Part shown: positions 1 to 6,796 of the stretch, piece by piece | How positions within the stretch are numbered: the first letter of the stretch is position 1 | Layout: each line of letters starts with the position of its first letter | Source: an uncultured Collinsella sp. | GTDB taxonomy: Bacteria; Actinomycetota; Coriobacteriia; Coriobacteriales; Coriobacteriaceae | Direction: 5' to 3' | DNA: 11,701 nt | NCBI GenBank assembly: GCA_900543275.1 | Contig: UQQL01000061.1 | Coordinates: 1-11,701 of the forward strand | Notes under the pieces: generated by a model | Told to the model about the DNA's origin: nothing | What the model saw: only the letters and a program-made list of their open reading frames with translations | The model's database searches: none | Program-made: the position numbers and the translations under genes

Positions 1-984
1 CAGGGCGTTCATGCCACCCATGCCGCCTGCCATGCCCATGCCCATAAAGCCTGCCATCGCGCCGTTGGGGTTGGCGGCTGCCGCGCGCATCGCATCGCTC
101 TGGGCGCTGGCGATGTTGGCTGCCGCCATGGTGGGATCGCGCATGACCGCGGCTTTCTGCAGGTCCTTGATCATCTGCTCGTCTTCTTGCGAGGCGGCGA
201 TGGAGTTGACGCCAAAGCTTACGATCTCAACGCCGCGCAGGTCACGCCAGTCGGCAGAGAGGACCTCGTTGAGCGCGCGGGCGAGCTCGGTGGTGTGGCC
301 GGGGATGGCGCTGTAGCGGATGCCCATCTCCGAGATCTTGGCAAAGGCGGGCTGCAGGGCGGTGAGCAGCTCGGACTTAAGCTGGCTGTCGATCTTGTCG
401 CGCGTGTAGCTATCGGTCACGTTGCCGCATACGTTGGTGTAGAACAGCAGCGGGTTGGTGATGCGGTACGAATACTCGCCGTTGCAGCGCACGGAGATGT
501 CGACGTCCAGGCCGATGTTGTTATCGACCACGCGGAAGGGCACGGGCGAGGCGGTGCCGTACTTGTTGCCGATGATCTCCTTGGTGTTGATGAAGTAGAC
601 ACGCTGGTCCTTGCCCGCGTCGCCGCCAAAGGTAAAACGGCTGCCGATATTGGCGAAGGTTTCCTTGATGGAATCGCCCAGGTTGCCGCTAAAGACGCTC
701 GGCTCGCTGCCGGTATCGAAGACGAACTCACCGGGCTCCAGCGCGACTTCGATGATCTTGCCGTTTTGTACCACGAGCATGCCCTGGCCGTCGTTGACGG
801 CGATGACGGAGCCGTTGGAGATGACGTTGTCCTCGCCGCGCGTGTTGGAGCTGCGGCCACCGGTGCGTTTGCTGCCCTTGCAGGCCAAGACGTCAGCAGG
901 CATCGATTCGCAGTAGATAAATTCCTTCCACTGGTCGGCCATGACGCCGCCGGCAGCTCCCAATCCAGCTTTCAAGAGTCCCAT
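1..984 (-). CDS. SPFH (flotillin-like, YdjI-type) domain protein, partial
   Basis: The reading frame is open from the ATG at 984 to the window edge (328 codons) with no stop, so the C-terminus is missing. An AAAGGAAG ribosome binding site precedes the ATG by about 7 nt. An N-terminal segment (residues 1-25) with the start MGLLKAGLG is followed by the SPFH region at about 55-300, which includes GQGMLVVQNGKIIEVALEPG, VYFINTKEIIGNKYGT and YSYRITNPLLFY. This is the pattern of the bacterial 'virion core protein-like' SPFH family that includes B. subtilis YdjI. From about residue 285 it becomes Ala-rich, then Gly/Met-rich (GFMGMGMAGGMGG). Family members often end in a zinc ribbon, which would lie outside the window. 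No transmembrane segment is seen, so membrane contact probably depends on partners. It is the last visible gene of a three-gene operon, 48 nt after the TFIIB-ribbon gene. Proposed role: membrane-associated scaffold. Family call is firm; cellular role is inferred. Confidence 0.85.
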   Translation of the reverse strand, partial: MGLLKAGLGAAGGVMADQWKEFIYCESMPADVLACKGSKRTGGRSSNTRGEDNVISNGSVIAVNDGQGMLVVQNGKIIEVALEPGEFVFDTGSEPSVFSGNLGDSIKETFANIGSRFTFGGDAGKDQRVYFINTKEIIGNKYGTASPVPFRVVDNNIGLDVDISVRCNGEYSYRITNPLLFYTNVCGNVTDSYTRDKIDSQLKSELLTALQPAFAKISEMGIRYSAIPGHTTELARALNEVLSADWRDLRGVEIVSFGVNSIAASQEDEQMIKDLQKAAVMRDPTMAAANIASAQSDAMRAAAANPNGAMAGFMGMGMAGGMGGMNAL

Positions 985-1032
985 GGTGATCTTCCTTTCT
1001 CGTCAAAGGCCGGGTGGTATTGGTTGGATTGC

Positions 1033-2355
1033 TTAGTCGTCCTTGTCGTCTTTCATGACAACGGTGGTCTCGGTGTGGCTGAAGGTGTCGTGCTTCTCGG
1101 TCAGGTCGAGCTCGCCGCAGTACTCGTCGGCGTGGGTGGCCTCGTTGGCCGTCTTGAGCTGGCCTACCAGTAGCACGTCTCCGATAATCACGATGATCAG
1201 CGGCGCGATGATGTTGATGAGGATGCCCTCGATATCAAAGGCGAGGTAATCCGGATCGAAGGCGTTCTCGCCCATAAAGAGAATCTGGGAGAGGACAAAT
1301 CCGATCACAAAGAACAGCACCGAGGCAATAGCGAGCTTGGGCTTGGAGCAGGGGAGCTCGCCGACCAAGCGGCCGGTCTGGCCGTTCATGGCAAACAGGT
1401 AGCTCTTGCCGTTCCACGAGGTGGAGAGCATCCAGACGGGGAACAGGGCGTAGTCGCTGTCTTCCCAGGTGTAGTCGAGCTGCTTGCTTTCGACCGTGGC
1501 ATCGTCGTATTCGTCGACGACGGTCTCGCGCAGGGCCGAGATCGTGCTCTCCTCCATGCGGCGCTCGGCGCGCGCCTTACACGTCTCGCAATCCTCATCG
1601 TAACGGTTGGCGATGTAGCCGGGCATATAGGCGACCGAGAACGGGCGCAACGCGTCGTAGTCAAACGGCTCGATGGCGTCCATGTGGCCGTCGGGCATCT
1701 TGGACGATCCGTCGACGGGCACGCGCTTAAACGAGATATTGCCCTTGCGATAGGCATCGTAGTGGTCGGTGGTCGTGACGGTGCGATCGGATTCCTCGGT
1801 CACGGTCTCGTTGGTCGCGTCAAAATACACTTCGCCGTCAACGCGGGCGCCGTAGAGCCAAAACGGCACGTAGACACCTTGGACCTCGTCGATGTGGTTG
1901 CCGGTGACAAAGCTCTTGGGCAGCAAGATCTTGCCCTTGTAGTGTTCCTTGAGTGCGGCTGTGACGTCGTCGCGTCCGAGTTTAAACGGAATTACCAGGT
2001 CGGGTGAGAAGTCGCCCGAAAGCTGACCGGGCGCTACGGCGGAGTTGCCGCAGTACGGGCAGGTGGTGACGGCGACGGTGCCGTCGGACACCAGCTCGGC
2101 ACCGCACGACGAGCAGATGTAGCCGGCGTTTTGAGCCAGCTCCTGCACCGCGTCGTCGGCGACGGGCTTGGGCGTTGCGGCTGCGGCATCGGCTTTGGCG
2201 TCGGCCTTGTCCTGGCGCTCGCGATAGAGGGCCTCGACTTCTTCGACTTCAAAGCGCGAGTCACAGTAGTCGCAGACGAGCTTTTGCTCGGCGCTTGCAA
2301 AATGCAGGGGGCCACCGCAGGCAGGGCCCTGATAGTTAACGCTCTCGAAGGCCAT
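1033..2355 (-). CDS. TFIIB-type zinc-ribbon membrane protein (YdjG/YdjH-like)
   Basis: A 440-aa protein starting at the ATG at 2355 with GGAAAGGA upstream. Two zinc ribbons lie at the N-terminus. The second is complete (Cys81, Cys84, Cys99, Cys102). The first keeps Cys13, Cys28 and Cys31 but has Gly10 where the family normally has the first Cys. A hydrophilic Ala/Lys/Asp linker (about 45-70) separates them. The middle carries family-typical stretches (VYVPFWLYGARVDGEV, and LFPVWMLSTSWNGKSYLF followed by NGQTGRLVGELP) plus an isolated CETC knuckle at Cys256/Cys259. Two transmembrane segments follow at about 341-361 and 377-398, then an acidic 42-residue tail. Related proteins (B. subtilis YdjG/YdjH) help place an SPFH protein at the membrane, and the SPFH gene follows directly here, so the same partnership is likely. 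It is unlikely to be a transcription factor despite the domain name. Gene spacing of 24 nt upstream and 48 nt downstream supports one operon. Confidence 0.85.
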   Translation of the reverse strand: MAFESVNYQGPACGGPLHFASAEQKLVCDYCDSRFEVEEVEALYRERQDKADAKADAAAATPKPVADDAVQELAQNAGYICSSCGAELVSDGTVAVTTCPYCGNSAVAPGQLSGDFSPDLVIPFKLGRDDVTAALKEHYKGKILLPKSFVTGNHIDEVQGVYVPFWLYGARVDGEVYFDATNETVTEESDRTVTTTDHYDAYRKGNISFKRVPVDGSSKMPDGHMDAIEPFDYDALRPFSVAYMPGYIANRYDEDCETCKARAERRMEESTISALRETVVDEYDDATVESKQLDYTWEDSDYALFPVWMLSTSWNGKSYLFAMNGQTGRLVGELPCSKPKLAIASVLFFVIGFVLSQILFMGENAFDPDYLAFDIEGILINIIAPLIIVIIGDVLLVGQLKTANEATHADEYCGELDLTEKHDTFSHTETTVVMKDDKDD

Positions 2356-2379
2356 GATCGGTCCTTTCCGTGCCGGAGG

Positions 2380-3117
2380 CTATGCGCCGATGGCGCCGCC
2401 GCAGTATTCGCAGCGACCGCTGGCATCGGGAATGGTGGTGGCTCCGCAGAAGGGGCAGGTCACCGCGGTCTTGGGGGCCTTGGCGGCCACGACGCTGTCG
2501 CGTGTCTCCTGACGCAGCTGCACCAGCGCATCGCGGACTTCGGTTGCCTGGCGCTTGGCCTCGCGATATTCGATGGAGCCGCGCTGATCGATGGTGGAGT
2601 CGTTCACGCGCAGGTTGATCTCGGTGAAGTACGGCGTGTTGACGTGGATGGTCAGATTAAAGTCGTAATCCAGGTCGTAGCGCGGCGGGTTGTAGCTCTC
2701 GCGCTCGCCGTCCTTGGTCTCGCGATAGATCTCGGTGCGATGTTCATCGATATCCATGTCGCAGCCGAGTACCTGCGAGAACTCGATGATGTCGGGATTG
2801 GCGTCGCGCCAGCGGCTCTGCGAGGTAATGATCAGCAGGCCCGCGTCCTCGTCGAGCATGATGTTGGTGCGCCCGGCAGAAAGCGTGCGCGTGGGGTTGA
2901 ACGACGCCAAGCGCTCGGCATTGGCCTCGCGATAGGCGAGCTGCTCGCGGATATCGTCCGCGGTGCTGGAACGCCAACCACTAAAGAAGGGGGAGAGCTT
3001 GCCGGCGCACTCTTTGCACAGGTAGCCTTCATTGATTTTTGTCTTACCTAGAAGTCCCAGCTCGGTACCGCAAATCGCGCACTCTTTCTTCTCGAACATC
3101 TTGTCAAAGAAGCCCAT
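2380..3117 (-). CDS. DUF4428-type protein with N- and C-terminal zinc ribbons
   Basis: A 245-aa soluble protein. The ATG at 3117 follows a strong GGGAGG site by 6 nt. The N-terminal ribbon uses Cys13/Cys16 and Cys34/Cys37 (ECAICGTELGLLG, then YLCKEC), the DUF4428 pattern. The C-terminal ribbon uses Cys221/Cys224 and Cys236/Cys239 (TCPFCG, then RCEYCGG). Between them, about residues 85-200 form an all-beta-looking region with LLIITSQSRW, DIDEHRTEIYRE and FNLTIHVNTPYFTEINLRV, followed by a charged, probably helical stretch (REAKRQATEVRDALVQLRQE) before the second ribbon. There is no signal peptide or membrane segment. It is the first gene of the operon with the TFIIB-ribbon and SPFH genes (24-nt gap), so it probably acts with them, perhaps as a cytoplasmic adaptor. 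Its exact function is unknown. No convincing promoter could be picked out in the 166 nt upstream. Confidence 0.8.
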   Translation of the reverse strand: MGFFDKMFEKKECAICGTELGLLGKTKINEGYLCKECAGKLSPFFSGWRSSTADDIREQLAYREANAERLASFNPTRTLSAGRTNIMLDEDAGLLIITSQSRWRDANPDIIEFSQVLGCDMDIDEHRTEIYRETKDGERESYNPPRYDLDYDFNLTIHVNTPYFTEINLRVNDSTIDQRGSIEYREAKRQATEVRDALVQLRQETRDSVVAAKAPKTAVTCPFCGATTIPDASGRCEYCGGAIGA

Positions 3118-3283
3118 GGCTGCCTCCCATCAACTGGTAGCGTGTGTCACTTTTGATGATGGGGGAGTGCGCGATCTTTCACGATACCCAGACGGCTCAA
3201 CGAGTCTCCACAACTGGGACACATGGCCCATTTTTCCTACTCATTGGGGACGCACTTTGTCGAATTATTGGCGCTGCAGCTTG
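3118..3283. other. Spacer between DUF1593 gene and zinc-ribbon operon
   Basis: The 166-nt intergenic region holds the GGGGAC-box repeat (3238-3257) and an imperfect palindrome TGGGACACATGGCCCA (3215-3230), followed on the plus strand by five Ts. The promoter of the leftward zinc-ribbon/SPFH operon should lie here, but no good -35/-10 pair is visible. The palindrome has its T-run on the wrong strand to terminate the DUF1593 gene. Confidence 0.4.
3238..3257. repeat. GGGGAC-box repeat, copy A
   Basis: TACTCATTGGGGACGCACTT here matches positions 9951-9970 at 19 of 20 bases (C/T at position 16). Both copies are intergenic, one just after the DUF1593 gene and one after the glycosidase terminator, about 6.7 kb apart. 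The 3' half that makes copy B a hairpin (AATGAGT) is absent here, so this is a partial copy. It looks like a dispersed, REP-like genomic repeat. That class is inferred from two copies only. Confidence 0.55.
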
Positions 3284-4795
3284 TTACGCGACGGTCACGG
3301 CGACCTGGGCGTAGCGGGTACAGGGGCGCTCGGCGCGCGTCTGCACGGTGAGGGTGAGCACAAGGCGGTCGCCGGGTCGTGCGTCGGCGGGCACGATGAA
3401 AGCGGTGTCTACCGTGCATTCTTGCCACATCGACAGATCCTGGACGCCTGCATAGCTCGACGGGTCTACGGCGACATCCCAATGCGCATCGAAGCCTCTG
3501 CCGTCGGGGTCGACGATGGTTGCTGCAAGGTCGATGCGCTTGCCGGCTGCGGCGCTGCAGTCGGCCGTGACCTCGACAACATGTGCCGGATGCGAGCAGG
3601 CTGCCGGCGCATGGGCGCACCATTGCGCGCGGGCGGCAAAGTCTTCCTGATAGGCACGCAGATAGGGATTGAGATTGTCGTCTGCGGGCGTGCCGAGGGC
3701 GGCAAAACCGGTGGGCGCGTTCGCATCGGGGTGTCCATCAAGAAACATGCGGCCGAGCAGCGTATCGAAGTCGCGGTCGTCGATACCGCGCAGGCCAAAC
3801 GGCAGCAGCGGAATATAGGTCATGCTGTCGCCTTCGGCCATAAAATCGCCGCGCTCAAACTGCATTGCGGTCATGCCTCCCAGACCCCAATCCAGACGGG
3901 CATGCTTGCCAAACTGAAAGCGCTCGGGCTCGTTTTCGTAGACCTTGCCATCGCCATAGAGCATATAGCGTGCCATGAGGGGTCCGTTGCCCTGCGTGAG
4001 ATTCCGCTCAGGCCAAGGAGCCTTAAACAGCGGCAGCGTATCGGGCTGAGCTGTTTTGGCGTCGAAATAGTTGCCATACATATAGGGCGTACGCCAAAAG
4101 ATGAGCTCGGGAAAGAGCTCACGTCCATGGTCGAGCCACGAGTTGTCCTGCCCCACGCCATCGGCAACGCCCATCACGCGCACCTTCTGATAGACCCGCT
4201 GCTGTACGGCGGGCCACTCGGGCGTGCTCTGCCACTGCTCGGCAATGGACATGAGCGCACGAACGATGGTGTTCATACCACCCCAGGAAAGGAGCCACAG
4301 CGTGCGCGGGTCATCGTCCATGATGGCGCGGGCGATGACGCGCGAACCAGGCGTCTCCTCGCGAACGTCGCCCTCAAAGGCAACGTTGCCCACATAGGTG
4401 CGCTCGATCATCTGGGCCGGTGCGGGAAAGCTCGGCTCGCCGGCGGCCGCGGCGTTGGCGTTGAGCGTGGGCCAGGCCTCGGTGTATTCGTTGGACCATA
4501 TGCTCTCGATCCAGCCCTCGGGAAACGGGCGGTACTCGGGGAGCGAGCCGGCCTCGGGATCGGGCTCGTGCGGAACGACATCCCAGGTATAGGAGCGCAC
4601 GCCTTTGGTGCGCCAATGCGCATTCACCTCGCCCAACGTATGGACGCCATCGCCAAGAAAGTGATACTGCGAAGCCGTATACACCACAGCCTGCACATCG
4701 AGCACATTGAGATACAGAGCCAAGTGAACCAAAGAGTTCATATCATCGACTTCCATATCGGTAGTAACAATCACCCGAGTCAAATCATGAGACAT
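3284..4795 (-). CDS. DUF1593 (Sde182-type, nucleoside-hydrolase-like) protein
   Basis: A 503-aa protein. The ATG at 4795 is chosen because GGAG lies 8 nt upstream; a longer reading would need a TTG at 4813 with no ribosome site. The N-terminal domain has RVIVTTDMEVDD (Asp13, Asp17, Asp18), the DUF1593 version of the nucleoside-hydrolase metal-binding DxDxxxDD motif with Thr in place of the first Asp. It then shows LWLLSWGGMNTIVRAL (167-182) and EGDSMTYIPLLPFGL (321-335), both typical of the family. Residues about 405-503 form a beta-rich C-terminal domain (DLAATIVDPDGRGFDAHW...), matching the Sde182 C-terminal domain. Many relatives are secreted and linked to polysaccharide breakdown, and one binds cellulose. 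This one has no signal peptide, so it should be cytoplasmic. It lies 264 nt downstream of the esterase gene on the same strand, probably the same transcription unit. The substrate is unknown; hydrolysis of a glycosidic or N-glycosidic bond is a reasonable inference from the fold. Confidence 0.85.
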   Translation of the reverse strand: MSHDLTRVIVTTDMEVDDMNSLVHLALYLNVLDVQAVVYTASQYHFLGDGVHTLGEVNAHWRTKGVRSYTWDVVPHEPDPEAGSLPEYRPFPEGWIESIWSNEYTEAWPTLNANAAAAGEPSFPAPAQMIERTYVGNVAFEGDVREETPGSRVIARAIMDDDPRTLWLLSWGGMNTIVRALMSIAEQWQSTPEWPAVQQRVYQKVRVMGVADGVGQDNSWLDHGRELFPELIFWRTPYMYGNYFDAKTAQPDTLPLFKAPWPERNLTQGNGPLMARYMLYGDGKVYENEPERFQFGKHARLDWGLGGMTAMQFERGDFMAEGDSMTYIPLLPFGLRGIDDRDFDTLLGRMFLDGHPDANAPTGFAALGTPADDNLNPYLRAYQEDFAARAQWCAHAPAACSHPAHVVEVTADCSAAAGKRIDLAATIVDPDGRGFDAHWDVAVDPSSYAGVQDLSMWQECTVDTAFIVPADARPGDRLVLTLTVQTRAERPCTRYAQVAVTVA

Positions 4796-4873
4796 AAGAA
4801 CAGCTCCAACCAAGAATCTTTCAGCCAGTTACGCGCAAGGCAAGACGGGACCCACGCCCCCATCGCCACCGAC

Positions 4874-4888
4874 CCGGCGGCCCGCCGG
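4874..4888. other. Short GC-rich hairpin upstream of DUF1593 gene
   Basis: CCGGCG (4874-4879) and CGCCGG (4883-4888) form a 6-bp stem with a 3-nt loop, about 80 nt upstream of the DUF1593 start. No T-run follows on either strand, so it is not a convincing terminator. It may only be local structure in the esterase-DUF1593 spacer. Confidence 0.3.
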
Positions 4889-4924
4889 AAGCGCCCGGCC
4901 AGCGTTTCGAACAACGTTAACTTA

Positions 4925-5049
4925 GGGGGTCCTGACCTTTAGTTTTGTAAACATTCCGCAGCGCGGGCCCGTTTATCCGATGCTCCGGAGGAGCAGGATG
5001 AACGGGCCCATGCGCGAGGACGTTTACAAAACTAAAGGTCAGGACCCCC
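4925..5049. repeat. 125-nt near-complete hairpin (MITE- or REP-like element)
   Basis: Perfect 28-bp terminal inverted repeats lie at 4925-4952 (beginning GGGGGTCCTGACCTTTAG) and 5022-5049. The interior is also self-complementary. TCC 4955-4957 pairs with GGA 5018-5020, and GCGC 4961-4964 with GCGC 5012-5015. The stretch 4965-4978 pairs with 4996-5009 (one G-U), and TGCTCC 4981-4986 pairs with GGAGCA 4990-4995 around a GGA loop. Nearly the whole element therefore folds into a single long stem. It starts 10 nt after the esterase stop codon and sits between the esterase and DUF1593 genes. No T-run follows on either strand, so it is not a standard intrinsic terminator, though such a stem could pause polymerase or block RNA decay. 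No transposase or clear target duplication is seen. Mobile origin is an inference from the symmetry. Confidence 0.8.
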
Positions 5050-5059
5050 GATGGGATGG

Positions 5060-6397
5060 CTATCTCGAAACCCTGGCCGACCACTCCCAGCAGCCCACCG
5101 GCTCGCCGTCGATGAGTACGTTGCCCCCGTCGAAGTCTTGATAACACAGATCGTTGAACTGGTGGATCCACACTCCGTGGTTGAACGTCTTCTTGGCCGA
5201 GCCGTCGGCCTCGCGATACACGCCGGTCAGGTCCTCGACATGGCTAAAGTAGGTGAGGTGCACGTTAGCACCCACCTCGCGCAGGCGCGCCGTGAGCGGC
5301 AGCACCGTCTCCTGCGGGCACACGAGCTCATCGCCCTTGGAGTGCGTAAACCACAGCGGCGTCTTGGCGAGCGCGGCTACGTCCTCGTCCGTGGCGTTGT
5401 ACCACGGGGCGCAGCAGGGAAGGCCCGCGGCGAAGAAATCGGGGTAGTCGGTGCACAGGCGCAGGGTCATAAAGCCGCCGTTGGAAAGACCGGCGACCAC
5501 GATGCGGTCGGTGTCGATGCGGTCGGCATGCTCGGCGACAAACTCATCGATAAGTGCCTTGAGCACGGGGGAGTAGATGCTCTGGTTGGAGTGACCAAGC
5601 TGCTCGACGCCGTTGTCCATCCAAAACGTGGGCGACTGCGGCACGAGCACCCAGGCAAAGCCGCCAAAGTAGCGCTGGATCTGCGCCTGGCTAATGGCTG
5701 TGACACGGTTGCCGATATAGGCGCGCGTGGCGCCTTCGCCCTGCGTGGCGCCCTTGCCCTCGCCGGCGCCGTGCAGATACACCACGAGCGGTGCCTTTTG
5801 GGGCACGGCCGTGGCCTCGGGCGCAAAGGGGTTGAAGCATGCCGAGTCCTCGGCCTTAAAGCTGGGCTCAAAGAAGCCGTATTCGAGCGCGATACCGTCG
5901 ACGGCGGTCTTTTGCGTGTCGTTGCTCCAGCCTTTGAGCGCAGGGCAGATATCGCCACGGCAGGTGTCGAAGACCAGGCCGCAGGTGGGATCGTCGCCGT
6001 CATTGCCGGGAAGAGCCGCGAGCTGCGTGATGTGCAGCTGGTCATCGAGCGTGCGCGAGCCCATGACGCCGCCTTCGATGGTCTTGGTCAGGCGCTGCTC
6101 GGCGACCTCGAGCGCCACATGGGTGCCCACGGCGAGCTTACGTCCGTTCTCGTCGCACGGATATGCGGCGAGAATGTCGATGTAACCCACGGAGGGCGCG
6201 GCATGGTCGGCGCCGCGCTCCTTGCGCATCAGAACCTCGCCCGAGCGCTCGTGACGCTCTACATATATATGGAAGGTGTTCGCGTCGATGTCGTTGGCGC
6301 GCACGGTGCAGGGCAGGTCGAGTACGACCTTGCTGATCCAGGGGCCAAAGTCGCCCAAGGTGGTGACGGTTGCGTAGGTGCACGATCTGAGTTCCAT
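5060..6397 (-). CDS. Alpha/beta-hydrolase esterase (prolyl-oligopeptidase-like fold)
   Basis: A 445-aa protein. The ATG at 6397 is chosen because AGGGAGG lies 7 nt upstream; the frame stays open to 6454 but nothing there resembles a ribosome site. Residues 1-190 form a beta-rich N-terminal domain, probably Ig-like as in EstA-type esterases. The catalytic domain follows from about 200: an oxyanion-region YLHGAGEG (207-214), nucleophile Ser305 in the elbow GLSNGG, likely acid Asp356 in HSKGDELV, and likely base His407 in FNHGVW. No signal peptide or membrane segment is seen, so it should be cytoplasmic. It reads away from the PTS permease gene across a shared control region and is followed by the DUF1593 gene, which suggests removal of ester groups (acetyl or similar) from imported sugars. 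The substrate is not shown by the sequence, and peptidase activity cannot be excluded. Family confidence is high; specificity is unknown. Confidence 0.85.
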   Translation of the reverse strand: MELRSCTYATVTTLGDFGPWISKVVLDLPCTVRANDIDANTFHIYVERHERSGEVLMRKERGADHAAPSVGYIDILAAYPCDENGRKLAVGTHVALEVAEQRLTKTIEGGVMGSRTLDDQLHITQLAALPGNDGDDPTCGLVFDTCRGDICPALKGWSNDTQKTAVDGIALEYGFFEPSFKAEDSACFNPFAPEATAVPQKAPLVVYLHGAGEGKGATQGEGATRAYIGNRVTAISQAQIQRYFGGFAWVLVPQSPTFWMDNGVEQLGHSNQSIYSPVLKALIDEFVAEHADRIDTDRIVVAGLSNGGFMTLRLCTDYPDFFAAGLPCCAPWYNATDEDVAALAKTPLWFTHSKGDELVCPQETVLPLTARLREVGANVHLTYFSHVEDLTGVYREADGSAKKTFNHGVWIHQFNDLCYQDFDGGNVLIDGEPVGCWEWSARVSR

Positions 6398-6446
6398 GAG
6401 CTGCCTCCCTTGCGCCGCTAGTGGGAAACAAAAGCGGCAATACAAT

Positions 6447-6460
6447 CTAAACATGTTTAG
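6447..6460. promoter_or_regulatory. Palindrome 1 (candidate operator, esterase side)
   Basis: CTAAACATGTTTAG is a perfect 14-bp palindrome located 50 nt upstream of the esterase start, with TACA (6441-6444) and TGTA (6461-6464) near its flanks. On the minus strand it would sit between a weak TTACAC (-35-like) and TATTGC (-10-like) 17 nt apart, a good place for a repressor. Half-site TAAACA, no spacer. Confidence 0.5.
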
Positions 6461-6529
6461 TGTAATCTAGAACTGAAGAATAACCAGATGAACTCGGTAA
6501 ACGGCAAAATTGAACACGCCATGAACTAC

Positions 6530-6543
6530 TAAACATATGTTTA
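6530..6543. promoter_or_regulatory. Palindrome 2 (candidate operator)
   Basis: TAAACATATGTTTA is a perfect 14-bp palindrome: half-sites TAAACA and TGTTTA with a 2-nt spacer. Its centre lies 83 bp from that of palindrome 1, close to eight helical turns, so one protein bound at both could lie on the same DNA face. Function is inferred. Confidence 0.45.
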
Positions 6544-6716
6544 TTAGCTTCTAGCAGGGCTTCTGTTGATGAGTTAACAGGTCATAGAGGTGTTAATCAA
6601 AATAAAAGCCCACGTAAAGAGCCATATATCAATAGACAGTCAAAGAGACCATCTTCCGCCATTCAAATACGTTCACCCCCGATTTCCTACCGTTCGCCGG
6701 ACTCTGCACGGTAAAA

Positions 6717-6746
6717 TTGCCACAAATGAGGCGCTCCGTGTAAACT
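6717..6746 (+). promoter_or_regulatory. Candidate promoter of the PTS gene
   Basis: TTGCCA (6717-6722) and TAAACT (6741-6746) resemble -35 and -10 boxes, each matching consensus at 4 of 6 positions, with an 18-nt spacer. Transcription would begin near 6753, just before the palindrome at 6765-6781, and leave a leader of about 135 nt. The match is modest and the call is tentative. Confidence 0.35.
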
Positions 6747-6753
6747 AAAGCTC

Positions 6754-6781
6754 GTAAACGTTCAGTAAACACTTTGTTTAC
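6754..6781. promoter_or_regulatory. Palindrome 3 and adjacent half-operator (PTS side)
   Basis: GTAAACA (6765-6771), spacer CTT and TGTTTAC (6775-6781) form a perfect inverted repeat. Immediately upstream, GTAAACGTTCAG (6754-6765) matches 9 of 12 bases of the LacI-family core GTAAACGTTTAC. The position just after the predicted PTS transcription start fits a repressor operator. The half-site is the same as in palindromes 1 and 2, so a common regulator is plausible. It is not encoded next to the site. Confidence 0.5.
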
Positions 6782-6796
6782 GACAGCGTATCCAAA

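Noticed and set aside
3215..3235. TGGG...CCCA palindrome followed by TTTTT, terminator-like on the plus strand
   Set aside because: Neighbouring genes are transcribed leftward, the stem is short with a mismatch, and no plus-strand transcript ends here.
3032..4942. 636-codon plus-strand frame opposite the DUF1593 gene
   Set aside because: It spans the DUF1593 gene, the 5' end of the zinc-ribbon gene and spacers, shows no domain, and conflicts with well-supported minus-strand genes.
4917..5171. 84-codon minus-strand frame across the large hairpin
   Set aside because: It overlaps the esterase 3' end and the inverted repeat, with no ribosome site or recognisable domain.
5051..6421. 456-codon plus-strand frame opposite the esterase
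   Set aside because: The esterase strand carries a full catalytic triad and a good ribosome site; the opposite frame has neither.
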